DNA of 33,158 nucleotides from Chara braunii (GCA_003427395.1 BFEA01000099.1:90065-123222), one strand, 5' to 3'. Positions 11,880 through 22,008 are shown, counted from the first letter of the stretch. The notes: generated by a model from the sequence alone, not told the origin. Numbers and translations are program-made.

Positions 11880-11901
11880 ACTGGTGGTTTAAACCACCAG
11901 T
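11880..11901. repeat. Perfect 22-bp palindrome
   Basis: ACTGGTGGTTT followed directly by its exact reverse complement AAACCACCAGT. Half-copies occur at 11616-11632 (GTACTGGTGGTTTAAGCC) and 20448-20460 (AACCACCAGTAC), and an imperfect whole copy at 10608-10630. This could be two transposon ends placed head to head. Confidence 0.85.
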
Positions 11902-12858
11902 GTCTTTCCTATATTATATTGGTCGCGGGGAAAATTAGAGTGGAAACATTTCTGCTTAGTTGAATTTGAGCACTCTAGTAGTGGCCCGTTCGTCCTTCGA
12001 AAGTCATCACAACATGTGAGGTAGTGGCGGCTTAAGCCCCAACAAAACGAAAAGATATAGGGTGTCCAACCAGCTTTCTCCCGCCTGACCAATCAGATCA
12101 ATCAACCCTACCTTAGTACTCGATGAATTCTGGCTGGGCAAATCGATATACAACATGGTAACATCAGTCAACTTTGTCGACCCTTATTATGCAATTGTGC
12201 CAGCATGAAAACCATAATACAAAGAAAAACATTGAACCCCATAATGACAACTGAATGAACAACCGGACAAGTAACAATGATGATAATAACTATGATACCA
12301 TTCAATAGAATAATTGTGCTACAGTGGTATACTTGGGTTGTTGCGGCCAGTACTAGCCTAGACCTTGCCAAAGGGGCTGTAGACAATGCCTATGGTTGCT
12401 TGGTGAGAATGCTAGGATTCCCTGAATGACCTGGGCATAGGAAATTTGGGGGAGACTTAAGTTTACTCGCAATGCCTATACAGAGAATGCTTATTCCTAC
12501 CACCTAAAGTACCCATATGACATGGCCTGTTTGTATATGCTTCAACCAGGGCTGAGTGGGGTTTTTGCTTAGTGTTGCTGCGTGCAAGCGCTATCCGGTT
12601 AGGTCACCATACCAAAATGTTAGACTGGTGATTGTCCTGGGTGGTAGACACTAAGGTAGGACAAAGGGAGTCGGGCTGCATCAGGGAAAATTGATGAACG
12701 AAGGGCTGGTGGGGTATTGTGAGGGGAAAAACCCAAAAAAAAAAAGGAAAAAAAAAAAATCAGATCTCATTTCACATCGTTTATGAGATCAAGTAGGGGG
12801 TTGAGAGAATGTAGGAGAGTAATGCAGAACTAAAGAAGGTCAGTCGTGGACCTGCTTT
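11902..12858. other. Non-coding stretch
   Basis: No supportable gene. Poly-A runs lie near 12730-12760. The frames here are short and without recognised motifs. Confidence 0.45.
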
Positions 12859-13335
12859 CTAAAGAAAAAAAAGTCTTGGAGTTTGCAACTCGTCAGGGTT
12901 GCGTTTATACCCTTGGAAGCTTTCAACGTTCAATTTAACAGCAGACGCAATTGGTTTTGTGGGAGGGGCATGACGCATTGAGCCCATGTGAAAAAAAGGG
13001 CAAGTACCCATGGTCTGGGCCCAGACCTTGCCCTCAAGGTAAAGTTTGCAGCCAGTTGAGTTGTGTTTATACAATTGAATGCTTTCAACGTTCGATTCAA
13101 CATCATTGTTCTGGTGGGGCATTTTTCGGGGTGGTGATGGTGCACTAGGTCCGTCAAGGTTGCGTTTTATACACCTAGTAGCTTCGACGTTCAATTCAGC
13201 GTCATATTGGTGTGGGGGCATTTTTGGGCGGGCCCGAGGGGGGGGGGGGCATGGCGCACTGGGCCTTGGGGGAGTGGAAAGGAGAAGTACCCGTGGTCGG
13301 GAACGTTCGCAGCCCGTCGTCCAAGGGCCCGACAT
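12859..13335 (-). repeat. Three-unit tandem repeat with an open minus-strand frame
   Basis: The DNA holds three diverged units starting near 12892, 13055 and 13154. Each has a GTTTATAC word, CTTTCAACGTTCRATT or a close variant, a GGGGCATTTTT or GGGGCATGACG word, and a GCRCTNGGNCC word. The middle unit is shorter. A 158-codon minus-strand frame stays open through all three. Its repeated peptide words are ELNVEATRCIKRN, ESNVESIQLYKHN and KLNVESFQGYKRN. Keeping one frame across diverged copies hints at coding history. A fourth partial copy lies near 20060-20160, which argues instead for a dispersed repeat. The function is unknown. Confidence 0.5.
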
Positions 13336-15045
13336 TCATGCTCTCCATGATATGTTAATTTGCCACACCGGTTTGACGGGCTGACCCGTTCTGTGGGAGT
13401 AACCGGTCCAACCGGAGAGGACTGATTACACTTTTGGTCAGGACGGACATCCTCGAATGTCTTAGGTTTAATCCCTTCTTTTTATTTTTATTATCGTTTG
13501 TTATTATTATTCAAACTTGACTGCAATTCAAGGTATAGTTGTTCGAGGGTTCGACTGTCTAAGCCACTCAAAGTGGGATTAGTGAAACGTGTTGCTGAAT
13601 TCTTTTGGTGAAAGATTGGCGCCGTTCCGAATAAAAAGTAACAATAAAAAATAAATAGTGATTTAATAAAAGTGGCCATGAGCCGCAGGCCTGCACATAC
13701 TTGTCAGGTTTGGACCCGGGCCAAGCAGCATTCCATTGTGTCCTCATATGTAGGAATGGGCCTGTAGTGGGATAAGCTATCGAGAAACTGTGTCTGTTGC
13801 AACACTACCGGGACTGCAGTAAGCACCAGCAATCTAAGTGGTAGCGGTATGTACTTTGGCCAAGTCTGGATTTAGACTAGAGGGTGCCCACCAAACCTAT
13901 ATTTGTGCTACGGGCCTAAGAACCAGCTAAGCCTGTAGGAGTAGCGCACTTGGAACCAGCACCAGCAGCTGGGCTAACGGACTTGGAATCAGCCCCAGTG
14001 GCAGTACCACTGCTTTCGATCCGCGCATACGACATTCTCTCCCATTTTCAAAGGGGCATGCTCGCACTTGTGGGCAGCGACACGCGGGTTAACTGTTGAC
14101 CTAAGGGAACTGTCATCTGGCAGTAAAAAAAAAAAAGGGTTTTGACTTTTGTGGTCTAGCTCCGACACACAAGGGAGACAAAGAGAGTGACTTGCCACCG
14201 CAAGTTGTCGGGCAGTGAAGGACACACGCCCACGTGCCACTTCTCGGCAGGCTGGATTGCAATTTGACAGTTACAATAACCAGGGTCTTAACTCGTCGTT
14301 CAGTTTTGGCATACATGACCTTGCCCATGGAGTGGAGAGGCAAAGAGAGATTAAAAGGTGATTTAGAGGGGCCAGCAAAGAGTGAGGTGTAAATAGAGTG
14401 AGAAAAAAAACTTCATATCACAGACATTGTGACTGTTCATAGCAAGTGGTTGACTATTGTTGCAAGAGTGTGATAAAAAGAGAAAGGCTATCATGTCGCA
14501 GCTTACGAGGTAACATATTAGTAAAGTGCTGCCAATCAAATGTGACTGCCAGTTAATGGTAATAGACAATCATTAATTGCAATACGCTATCATACCATTC
14601 AAACAGTTAGTTGCGTGACTGCAACAATCAATTACATGTGGGAACCAATCTAAATCAGGTATAGCAAAATAAATTGTGGTCGTGTCAGATCAAACATGAC
14701 TTGGTTGTTGATTGAATTATTTATTATCTATTGGTAATCCCCTTGTGAAGGATTTGTGCAGCGTGAGAGAGACAAAAACCTTAATTGAACACTATTTTTT
14801 ATTTTTTATTAAATAATTGTTAGTTCGTATATTCTATTTTTTTTCCGTTGTTGTTTGGCTTTCACCAATAGAGAAGGCCTTTGATTGAGCTATGAAAATT
14901 TAACTAGTTACTGGATTTTATTTATTTGTCTGCTCTAAAAAATAAGTACCTAGTTAGGAAAACCCTTGGCTGGTGATCGTTACTTATGATCTACATTTCG
15001 ACTGTATAACTCAATGTGGTCATGCCGCACCGATTTCATGGGTCC

Positions 15046-15046
<1 letters not shown>
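13336..15046. other. Non-coding stretch
   Basis: No gene is supported. It contains a short near-repeat of CACTTGGAACCAGC / GACTTGGAATCAGC at 13948-14000, and short inverted words around ACCGGTTTGACGGG, CTGACCCGT and ACCGG at 13365-13420. The latter might be a transposon end, but no partner was found. Confidence 0.4.

Positions 15047-15047
<1 letters not shown>

Positions 15048-15117
<70 letters not shown>
15048..15117. repeat. (AG)n microsatellite, about 70 bp
   Basis: Uninterrupted AG dinucleotides. The Ser-Leu run it gives in one minus-strand frame is a by-product. Confidence 0.97.
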
Positions 15118-15119
<2 letters not shown>

Positions 15120-15935
15120 TAATATGATCTCGACACGTCGATTTAGGCTCTTCCCCGTGTGTTGATTCTCCAGCGGAATACCTAGCGGTGAGACCATCGT
15201 GATAACTTTTTCCTGTGAGGTTCAATCACTGTGTTGTGGGTAATTAAGCCTCCCACCTCAAGCAGATAATGATAGTCGAGAATTGTCAACTGTTAAATTT
15301 TATTTAATTATTTATGATGAAAAGATAATGAGATGAGAGTTGAGTGAAAAAACACGCAGACAGTCATCTATATACCTGTCAGATACTGGGCAACTAAAGA
15401 TTAGTTACTTGATTATGGACATCTTTCATCTTATTTTTTAAGCCTCGGGCATGAGTTTGTGACAAAGCTCTAACTCGCTCGCTCATTTACCATTGTTCTT
15501 TGATGTGTATGAAGCATTGTGGGGAGATGGATTTATTTACTGTTGTCAACCATTATCCTTATCTGCGTCCTGAGCTGTTTCCAACAAAAGTAAGAAAAGC
15601 AGACATGCCTTGCCTTCACTTGGCGGCGTGAAGTGAATAGACATCTACGACACGTGATTGCACTATTTTTTATTTTTGTCTTGTCCAAACCAGTAGACCA
15701 TCATCAGAGGGATGTCTTATCCTAGCTTGAGATCAATAGACATCTAGATCCATACATGCTAAGGGGTAGGGGAAGAGAAGGAGATAATTCTTACGTACGC
15801 TCGTATTAAAAAACTGACTTTGAATGAATATGGCCTATACAGCTTGCTAGATACACCAAATGATAAAGAATTAATAAGAGAGAACCGTGTAGAAAGATGT
15901 TTGTATATATGGACACACAAAGAAGTTAAAAAATG
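15118..15935. other. Non-coding stretch
   Basis: No gene, RNA or repeat could be supported. Confidence 0.4.
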
Positions 15936-15937
15936 GA

Positions 15938-16285
15938 GGGTGAGTAGTAGAAAAATGAGATATGAACTATAGACAAGGAGAGAGCATGTGACGAGGGTTA
16001 TATAAACACACTCAAACACGTCATACAACCAATAGTGGAGATACAAGTGTTGACTGTACATACAAAAAGGGGAAGGAAAAACAGTCATTGCAAGGACTAT
16101 GACTGAATGAAGGGTGAGCAATAGAGAAATGAGGCATGAACTATAGACAAGGAGAAAGCATATGATGAGGGTTATACAAACATACTTAAGCACAACATGC
16201 AACCAATAGTGAAGGTACAAGCGGTGACCGTAAACTGCAGAAAGGAAAAGAAAAACCAGTCACTGCAAGGACTATGACTGAATCT
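15938..16285. repeat. Tandem duplication, unit about 174 bp
   Basis: Copy 1 (15938-16111) and copy 2 (16112-16285) share GGGTGAGYARTAGARAAATG, GAACTATAGACAAGGAG, CAACCAATAGTG and GCAAGGACTATGACTGAAT in the same order. The unit length is a multiple of three, so a minus-strand frame runs through both copies. The two encoded hydrophobic units differ mostly by amino-acid-changing substitutions, so protein coding is not supported. Confidence 0.9.
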
Positions 16286-16296
16286 GGTCAGACTTT

Positions 16297-16327
16297 CATA
16301 TCAGATTCAGTCATATCAGATTCAGTC
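16297..16327. repeat. 15-bp tandem repeat, two copies
   Basis: CATATCAGATTCAGT is repeated head to tail directly after the 174-bp duplication. Confidence 0.9.
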
Positions 16328-16540
16328 ACAATCAAACAACTCATCATTTCATCTTGATTAAAACTGATCCGGTTATTTATTTATTTATTCATTTGTATTA
16401 ATACTCTTTCTTCATCGAATCACGAGTGACTATCTCCTCCGGCATACTGTGAGTGGGGGCAATGACTGATCAGGGTGACGCTAACGTAGAAGTGAACACT
16501 TAATTAAACTTATTTATCTATTTATTTTATTTTTCACTGT

Positions 16541-16568
16541 GTAATCAGCCACGAATTTGGCTGATTAC
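16541..16568. repeat. Perfect hairpin, 11-bp arms, 6-nt loop
   Basis: GTAATCAGCCA, loop CGAATT, then TGGCTGATTAC. It is the cleanest of the hairpins in this array. Confidence 0.9.
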
Positions 16569-16807
16569 TTCTTAGCATATCATTGACACACATGCTCTAA
16601 ATGAAAGCCATCAGTGTGTCGTTGCTCACTCGATTTTGTTTGACTAATTTTTCCTATTTCTTTGGTGTGTTCAGCTATTAACTGACAAACCATTGGTTGA
16701 TGGTGCAGTGGTAAACTAACCCTAAGTAAAGGTTGCAGTGTGTCGCTGCCCATAAACTATTATTTATTCTTCTGATCATCCCTAAGCCCTAAGTGGCTAT
16801 CACCAAC

Positions 16808-16839
16808 CTACGTGTCCGCGACAGACCTGTCGCACGTAG
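16808..16839. repeat. Two-part hairpin
   Basis: CTACGTG pairs with CACGTAG (7 bp). Inside it, CGACAG-AC-CTGTCG forms a further 6-bp stem, with a 4-base bulge on one side. The outer AACC/GGTT could extend the stem. Confidence 0.8.
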
Positions 16840-17309
16840 AGGTTGCAGTGTATCACTAGCCAAAAAATCGTTTATTATTCTTGTGATCAACCCCTAATTG
16901 GTTGATGATCTATCTAAGTAACATCCAGCAAGCGGAAAAAAACCTCAGTGAAAGTTGAGCTTATCGGCGCTTGCTGGGCCAAACAATTAGAGTATTTTCA
17001 TATTCTCAGAATTAATTAATTATTAAAATCCCGTGATTGGGTTCACGACTGATCACCCAATCATGGGATAAACAGCAAGCGGGAGTAACCCTAAGTGAAG
17101 GCTGCGCTTACTGCCGCTTGCAGGGCCAAACACTTTTTAGTATTTTTGTATTTATGAAGTTAATTAATTAGCAAAATTATGTGATTGGGATCATAACTGA
17201 TCACCCAATCATGGAACACGGACAAACAGAAACACCCCTGAGTGAAGGTTGAAACATATATTATAGCTCCGTGTTTTATTTGAATAGGGGGAAACGTAGA
17301 GCTACACCC

Positions 17310-17560
17310 CTATGACCTATTCAAACAAGGGTCGTGCAAGTTGCACCCCTGTGCAGTATCTGAACAGGGCTCGTGTAGGCTGCACCTCTGTGCAATATCT
17401 AAAAAGGGACTGTGCATGTTGCACCCCTGTGAAATATCTAAAAAGGGACTGTGCATGTCGCACCCCTCTACAGTATCAAACAGGGATTGTGCATGTCGCA
17501 CCCCTGTGCAGTATCCGAACAGGGACTACATGTCGCACCCTTGTGCAGTATACGAGTGAA
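17310..17560. repeat. 39-bp minisatellite
   Basis: About six to seven copies of a unit with consensus words TGCACCCCTGTGCAGTATC, TGAACAGGG and TGTGCATGT. The unit is a multiple of three, so frames on both strands stay open and give repeated 13-residue peptides. These are by-products. Each unit contains GTGCA and TGCAC words that could pair. Confidence 0.9.
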
Positions 17561-17820
17561 CGATGTTTGTTACTCGTCCCTGAGTGTTTTATCTCGTTTT
17601 AATTTTCAATTCAATTTATTTTATTTTATCTGGTGATCAACTTTTGACGAGCTGATCACACTATGTTGCGGGCAGTCGTGCCCACACCCTAAGTTTAGAT
17701 CATGAGTTGTACGTCGCTGTCATGCATAATGAGACTGATTATTTTATTTCATTTTATTTGGTGATCAACTTTTGATTGGTTGATCAGACCCACTACGGTT
17801 AGCGGTGCGCAGACCCTAAG

Positions 17821-18075
17821 TGACGACCCTTGTGCAGTAACTGAATATGGAACGTACATCGCTGCATCCTTGTGTAGTATATGAACAGGGAGTGGACAAC
17901 GGCTGCACCCCTGTACAATACTTGAATGAGGGTTGAATAATGTTGCACCCTGTGCTCTACTCAACCACGGGCAATGCAAAGTTGTGGACACAAGCAATGC
18001 AGAGTTGCACCTTATGTTCTATTCAAACAGGGGCAACACATGGTTACACCTTGTGTTTTATTTGGACAAACGAGT
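17821..18075. repeat. Diverged copies of the 39-bp minisatellite
   Basis: Five to six weaker units with words such as CACCCTTGTGCAGTA, CACCCCTGTACAATA, CACCCTGTGCTCTA and CACCTTGTGTTTTA. One more remnant lies near 18280-18310 (CCACCCCTCGTAGTATCTGA). Confidence 0.7.
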
Positions 18076-18299
18076 GTAAGTTTCTTACTGTATATATTTT
18101 TTTATTTTATTCCTCTTCATGGCGCTGCAGCAGAACAAGATGCATCTAACTATATACTACCAGGGTTGTACTCCTTTGGAGCGGATTAGCAATCAGGGAC
18201 ATAACAAAATCCCTACAAAGCCAACTTATATGCAGAGTTAGGTAGTAACCCTGTACCGTTCTTGAGCAGACAGAGAGTAGAATGCCACCCCTCGTAGTA

Positions 18300-18960
18300 T
18301 CTGAGCAGTGAAAATCAGTTTATGAGAAACTGAATTCAGTCTCAGCAAGTTTATTGAAACCGGTTCCTTTTCAACAAGTCATCTCAGTTAAATTAGTTCA
18401 ATATTAGCGAGCTCAATTCACTTTGAGTGAGTTCATCTCAAATGTAGTGAAAATAGTTCAATCTTAGTAATGTTATAGTATCAATTTTAGTAAGTTCACT
18501 GTAGATTCAGAGAACTCAGATCAATTTTCGTAAGTTCAATGCAGATTAAAAAAACTCGTATCAATTTCAGTAAGTTCACTGCAGGTTCATAGAACTCATA
18601 CCAATTTCAGTAAGTTCATTGCAGATTCATATAACTCAAATTAGTTTCAGTAAGTTCACGACAAATTTAAATAACTTATATCAGTTTTAGTAAGTTCACT
18701 GCAGATTCAGAGAACTCGGATAAATTTTCAGTAAGTTCAGTTCAACCCCGGGAAACTTAGCTTCATCTCAGCAGGTTGAGTTGAGCTTTGAATTCAAATC
18801 TAAGTGCGGTTTTCATGGAAAGCATAAATTCAGTTCTCAGTTCGGTCTCGGCAAGTCCGATCAATTGAGTTTAATTCCAGTGTCAGTAACTCCAGATTCG
18901 GTGAACTCAATCGATGATTTTATTTCGGTGAACTCAATCGATGATTTTATTTCTCTCAGC
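18300..18960. repeat. 40-bp minisatellite, TAAGTTCACT family
   Basis: Clean 40-bp units lie at 18491-18530, 18531-18570, 18571-18610, 18611-18650, 18651-18690 and 18691-18731. They read TAAGTTCACT, GCAGATTCAG, AGAACTC and ATCAATTTCAG in order. Weaker units extend left to about 18300 and right to about 18960. No frame is kept. Confidence 0.92.
18899..18952. repeat. 27-bp perfect tandem duplication
   Basis: Two exact copies of a 27-bp unit starting CGGTGAACTCAATCGATGAT, at the right edge of the 40-bp array. The exactness implies a recent event. Confidence 0.95.
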
Positions 18961-18988
18961 AGGTTCTGTTACCGTGGGACATAACACT

Positions 18989-19336
18989 GGTCACAACGGA
19001 TAGTTCCGGTGCGGCAAGTAGCGTCAACATTGGTCACAGCGGGAGGTCCGGTGGTAGCAACGGCGATGCTGGTCACAATGGGCAATTTTAGTAACACCAG
19101 TGGTAGTGTTGACTATAGTGGAAGGTCCCGGTGGTAGCGGCGATGACGTTGGTCACAGCGGGCAGTTTCGATGACAGTAGTGAAGTGCTAACCGTAAGGG
19201 GGGGTCCCGATGGTAGCAGTTATGAAGTTGGTTACAACAGACACGGTGACAACAATAATAGTGTTGTTCATAGTGATTTTTCCTTGTGACAGTAGCAATA
19301 ATTTATATCATAGTAACTGCGCTTAGTGATATCTGT
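18989..19336. repeat. ~40-bp minisatellite, GGTCACAGCGGG family
   Basis: About eight to nine units of 36-43 bp, mostly 39-40, each starting GGTCACARYGGG or a variant and containing GGTGGTAGCR and GATGNYGTT words. The sequence is unrelated to the AT-richer 40-bp array directly upstream, but the period is the same. Confidence 0.8.
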
Positions 19337-19339
19337 GTT

Positions 19340-20264
19340 CAACAAGACAAATCGAATGAAAAGTGAGCAGTTTTAAAACCAGTAAGTATTCGAGTACAAC
19401 AGACTCAAAGCAAGACTTTTTTTAGCATGACAGATAAATTGAGAAAGAGTAGACTCATGACTGTAACACAGTCATCAGATGCAAGCCGCAACAGACCTCC
19501 TTTCAAGTACAGGTCAACATCATGAGGACTCGCTCAAGGACCACTGGACAACTTGCTAACCATTGTCTGACCCTTAAGTATGATATGATCTTCAGAGGGG
19601 AGAGAGAGCGATCACTACAAAGAAAATTGTTTTATGTTTTGTTTGCTCGTTTTGTGGCCTTGATGTGATAAAGAACTCTCCTCTTCTCTCACATGATCAC
19701 TGATGCTGTCATGTCGACGTGGTATCGAGTCTTGCCTCGTCATCTCATTTCAGTCCTTGCACGTCTTGTCACAACTCTCAATCCCTAAATGACACTTTAA
19801 TATGTGTGCATTGAAATTTATTTTCAATTTTAATTATTACATGTTTTATTTACCGTCCCGAATCATAATCAAAGATTCCTAAGACCGGGGACCGGCGTAG
19901 ATTGTAATTGAAGGGTCTCGCTCGAAGCCGGACGCACACAACAGGAAGGGATATGTGTTATTTAAATTGTTTATTTATTGTAGAAATTAACAGAATCCTG
20001 TGTGACAGCCTGTTGACTTTCTGGTTGCCAGAAGTGATCTGACTAGAAAAAGTGCGACACCGTCAATGTTGGTGTCAGGGCATTTTTGGTTGGGAAGGGG
20101 GGGTCGTGGCGCACTGGGCCCAGGTGGAATGGAAAGTGCAGGTACCTACAGTTGGGAAAGTTTGAAAGGGAGTGCTAAGCCCCGGTCGAGATGGTACTTG
20201 CAATTGCAATAGGTGTTCTAAATGTGGTCATTCGCATGTGCCAATCGCGCTGGTCCCTGCTGAC

Positions 20265-20266
<2 letters not shown>
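19340..20266. other. Mostly non-coding; one partial copy of the 12.9-13.3 kb repeat
   Basis: Near 20060-20160 the words GTTGGTGTCAGGGCATTTTT, GTGGCGCACTGGGCCCA and a GGAAAG..AGGTACC-like block match the third unit at about 13195-13300. No gene is seen in the rest. Confidence 0.5.

Positions 20267-20311
<45 letters not shown>
20267..20311. repeat. (CT)n microsatellite
   Basis: Uninterrupted CT dinucleotides. Confidence 0.97.
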
Positions 20312-20315
<4 letters not shown>

Positions 20316-20429
20316 CTGTTTTTTAACCTGGATGATAAAACCTTGTTCATCACTCATGCACATACAAACTACGGCTACACACCCGTGCCCTCATGGTAAG
20401 TCAATGAGGGGTTGACCATCCCAAAAATT

Positions 20430-20640
20430 GAGAAAGGTTGAAAATGAAACCACCAGTACGTTCCCCATCCATTTTTTCCAACGCAGTGTGCATGCAGCCG
20501 AAAGTTTCGGGGGTCAGCCAACCGGAGCAAAATGGCTGGTGGCACCAGCGAAAGAAGGGCTGCCCCAGTTCATTTTGTTTTGGGCACAGTGCGTTCCCGG
20601 GCTCGACAAGGGAATGGTCAAAAGTTCTGGTGACCAGCAA
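20430..20640. repeat. Dispersed repeat copy with AACCACCAGTAC end
   Basis: Starts near AAACCACCAGTACGTTCCCC, which resembles 10615-10640 (AAACCACCAGTACCTCCCCC). It then continues with TTTCGGGGGTCAGCC and CAAAATGGCTGGTGGCACCA as in the copies at 9858 and 10673. Overlapping frames on both strands are open, but none is recognised. Confidence 0.5.
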
Positions 20641-20644
20641 CTGT

Positions 20645-20711
20645 ACCTGTATAAATGGGACGCTGGACACCGTTTCCAGCAGGTGTAGCTCCCCACCAAT
20701 GGACAAGAGCC
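20645..20711 (+). repeat. Left arm of a ~65-bp inverted repeat
   Basis: Contains GGGACGCTGGACACC, TTTCCAGCAGGTGTAGCTCC and CCACCAATGGA. The reverse complement of 21628-21692 matches over about 65 bp, by eye near 80 percent. The arms enclose about 0.9 kb. No target duplication was identified, so a transposon is not proven. Confidence 0.75.
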
Positions 20712-21627
20712 ATCTCCTTAGCAAGGGCTTTAATCCTGAAGGTTCACTCACCACCTTTGGGGGTAGTTCCCACTAGCAAGGAGCATTGGCTTGAATGCCT
20801 GAATTTGGACGTGTTCGTGGACAGATGCATAAAATCGGGATCGATCTGCTTTTCTGCATCTCTGCATGAAACACATCCAGATTCAGGCATTTAATCCAAT
20901 CCTCATTGCTAGTGGGACCTCGTCCCTAAAATAGTGGCCATGCATTATGATCTTCAAAAACAAAACAACAAAAGTCGTGTTTAAACGACCTGTACCTTTC
21001 CCATATATCGGCCCCGGGCAGTTTCGGAGGCCGAAACGGAAAATGGGTCGACGATGAAATTTATCAACGGTGGCCCTTTCCCGCTTGGCTTTCGAATATA
21101 CTTATAGGGAAATTTATCCACAGGTGACCGGCCCCGGGAAGCCACAAAGCAGGCAACTTTCTCTATTTTGGGGGGCACGTACATTGATGTCACAACAGAG
21201 TCTGGAATGCGCAAAGCAAAACTCGTGCTGGCAACAAAAGCAACCACAGAGTTCGAAAAAACTATGAAAGTACATCGGCCATAACAGAGGCAACTACAGT
21301 GGTGGGCCGCAGTGTCAGACTGGAAAAGAAAAGCGAAACAAAAAGAGGCCAACGGATCTATTTCAAACAAAATTGCGGTTTCAAACTCGCACGGTGATGT
21401 CTTTGCCGTTGAGTGTCTTTCTTGCCTTTGTGAACTCAAAACCTCCGGCATCCGTGCTTGTTTCTTTGTGTGCAAACTGTATCTCGCCCGATAGTGCAGT
21501 TATAACTCGTTTTTGTGACTCTACTGAAGTTATCCCAAATAGTTTTGGACCTTTTTTTTTTTTAACATAACCCGGGCGGATGCTAGGAGTGTTGATATGA
21601 GCAGGCACCCCTAGCACCTCCTGGGAG
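20712..21627. other. Region enclosed by the inverted repeat; no recognised gene
   Basis: A 164-codon minus-strand frame (20981-21475) is the longest here. It starts at a non-ATG codon and shows no motif I recognise, so it is not called. A CCGGCCCCGGG-type word occurs twice (near 21009 and 21128), a weak direct repeat of about 119 bp. A near-hairpin GCTAGGAGTG/CACCCCTAGC spans about 21580-21616. Confidence 0.4.
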
Positions 21628-21692
21628 GCTTCATCTATTGTTGGGGAGCAACACCTGCTGGAAAAAGTGTCCAGCGTCCCTCAGATACAACT
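21628..21692 (-). repeat. Right arm of the ~65-bp inverted repeat
   Basis: Contains TTGGGGAGCAACACCTGCTG and GTGTCCAGCGTCCC, the inverted partner of 20645-20711. Confidence 0.75.
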
Positions 21693-22008
21693 TTTGTAGT
21701 ACAGTGAATGTTTGGGCGTTTTGGCTATGGAGTTGTTACTCTGGAGCTTCCTCCTATCCCTCTGGGCTGCATATGTTTCCCACTCCCGACATGAAAAAGC
21801 GGGTTCCATTACCGGACACGTGACGAAGACGAGCACAAGGAACGAGTAACCAGGTTGAGACCTTCCATGTCGGATTTTAAGCTTTGCAACGAGCGGCGTC
21901 GGGATCGGATTCGAAAACTGGATCCCACGTGTGTTCCTTCGTCCTTTCACTCTAATCGACGGTCGGTAGCACGTGCTAAAGTACAACGATACTTTTTAGA
22001 TTGAATAG

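Larger units (their letters stand above)
16380..17820. repeat. Diverged tandem array with a conserved hairpin per unit
   Basis: Units of roughly 130-160 bp recur. Each has an AT-rich tract ending in a TGATCA/TGATTG-type word that begins a hairpin, then a word like CCCTAAGTGAAGGTTG, then a second GC-rich hairpin in some units. Hairpins seen: 16541-16568 (11-bp perfect arms GTAATCAGCCA/TGGCTGATTAC), 16886-16906 (7 bp), 16925-16977 (CCAGCAAGCG/CGCTTGCTGG, 10 bp), 17031-17066 (12 bp, one G-T), 17075-17121 (8 bp), 17181-17212 (9 bp) and 17762-17786 (8 bp). The stem sequence changes between units while pairing is kept. The 39-bp minisatellite interrupts the array at about 17290-17560. Confidence 0.65.

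Noticed and set aside
13530-13580. Second tRNA-like word (GAGGGTTCGACTGTC)
   Set aside because: The T-stem does not pair, and no cloverleaf fits upstream.
14980-15225. Frame encoding a Ser-Leu repeat
   Set aside because: Direct by-product of the (AG)n microsatellite. The same applies to the (CT)n frames at 20172-20415.
17310-17602. Overlapping frames encoding 13-residue repeats
   Set aside because: Open in several frames and on both strands because the unit is 39 bp, with no sign of selection on one frame.
17310-19336. CRISPR-like arrays
   Set aside because: The ~40-bp units are contiguous without unique spacers and are diverged as in minisatellites, and the genomic context is eukaryotic.
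20981-21475. 164-codon minus-strand frame
   Set aside because: Non-ATG start and no recognisable domain. Plus-strand frames over the same bases are similarly open, so it is not called as a gene.
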